Shown: piece by piece, positions 63,864 to 64,000 of the stretch
Layout of the letters: each line of letters opens with the position of its first letter
How positions within the stretch are numbered: position 1 is the first letter of the stretch
Assembly (NCBI RefSeq): GCF_036634175.1
Contig: NZ_JAZIFX010000001.1
Location: forward strand, 2,604,001 to 2,668,000
DNA length: 64,000 bases
Direction: 5' to 3'
From: Streptomyces sp. P9-A2
GTDB taxonomy: Bacteria > Actinomycetota > Actinomycetes > Streptomycetales > Streptomycetaceae
Program-made: the position numbers and the translations under genes
Notes under the pieces: model-generated
Told to the model about the DNA's origin: nothing
The model's database searches: none
Seen by the model: the letters and a program-made list of their open reading frames with translations, nothing else

Positions 63864-63901
63864 CTGGGCGGCCTCCCCCTCACCCGGGAGAGGCCGCCCA
63901 G
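63864..63901. terminator. Second hairpin before the last gene
   Basis: 12-bp perfect stem CTGGGCGGCCTC/GAGGCCGCCCAG. Confidence 0.7.
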
Positions 63902-63940
63902 ACTGATGTGGTTTTTACCCTCTCCCGTATTGGACGAGCC

Positions 63941-64000
63941 GTGTCCGTGCCCAGCCCCTCCACCGAGACGCCCGGAGCACCCGGGACACCCGAAGCACCC
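63941..64000 (+). CDS. Start of an unidentified gene (partial)
   Basis: GTG 63941 opens a frame to the window end: MSVPSPSTETPGAPGTPEAP, a Pro/Thr-rich leader. Too short to identify; it could be any protein with a disordered N-terminus. Confidence 0.4.
   Translation, partial: MSVPSPSTETPGAPGTPEAP

Overview
The window is a stretch of chromosome from a high-GC, Gram-positive actinomycete, almost certainly a Streptomyces. The evidence is strong third-position GC bias, frequent GTG starts, an MreBCD/PBP2/RodA cluster followed by ndk, folC, valS and clpX-clpP2-clpP1-tig, an RNase E/G with very long disordered arms, two ClpP paralogues, and a CatR-type catalase regulator. Most core genes lie on the minus strand, so transcription runs from high to low coordinates.

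Region by region: 1-4.4 kb holds the start of a membrane protein (cut by the window edge), a fused cytidylyltransferase/short-chain reductase of the kind used to make CDP-polyols for wall polymers, and a Tat-exported PhoD phosphatase. 4.6-6.8 kb is obg-rpmA-rplU. 7.0-16.1 kb is an accessory block between rplU and rne: an ankyrin protein, catalase and its divergent Fur-family regulator, a decayed mosaic copy of rne/obg-leader/rplU-leader sequence, and a dTDP-L-rhamnose set (rmlA, B, C, D plus a GT2 glycosyltransferase). 16.3-20.7 kb is rne. 20.9-28 kb has the two radical-SAM-linked proteins TIGR03936 and TIGR03960, now separated by a Trp-rich repeat membrane protein, an IS200/IS605 element (tnpA+tnpB) and a voltage-gated-type ion channel. 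28-37.4 kb is CYTH-CHAD, rodA, pbp2, mreD, mreC, mreB and ndk. 37.5-48.5 kb is DUF4233, folC, valS, a secreted/anchored unknown, clpX, clpP2, clpP1 and tig.

48.6-54.0 kb begins with tRNA-Pro and tRNA-Gly(TCC). A 5.07-kb integrated element is bounded by an exact 44-bp duplication of the 3' part of the tRNA-Gly gene. It carries a truncated tyrosine integrase with the box-I arginine changed to Cys, a VOC protein, an IS3-family element with a canonical -1 frameshift heptamer, and DUF3592-like and DUF4240-like genes. No replication or transfer gene is recognisable, so it looks like a decayed integrative element.

54.1-64 kb holds a 64-aa membrane protein, an acyltransferase-3, a small SpoT-like HD hydrolase, a SpoIIE/RsbU-type PP2C phosphatase, an Fpg/Nei glycosylase, rpiB, bioY, a short leader-peptide ORF of the actinobacterial RRHVDL type, a solo tnpB element and an N-terminally truncated TauD-type dioxygenase, ending in the start of an unidentified gene.

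Main themes are envelope building (MreBCD/PBP2/RodA, rhamnose, CDP-polyol enzyme, acyltransferase), RNA processing and ribosome assembly (rne, obg, L21, L27), proteolysis (ClpXP, trigger factor), and several mobile-DNA scars. No CRISPR array, rRNA or biosynthetic megacluster is present. The most unusual items are the mosaic relic at 9.76-10.2 kb, the tRNA-Gly element with its inactivated integrase, a probable CTG start at 21.73 kb, two TnpB loci with separate genomic consequences, and a 22-bp inverted repeat containing both stop codons of two convergent genes.
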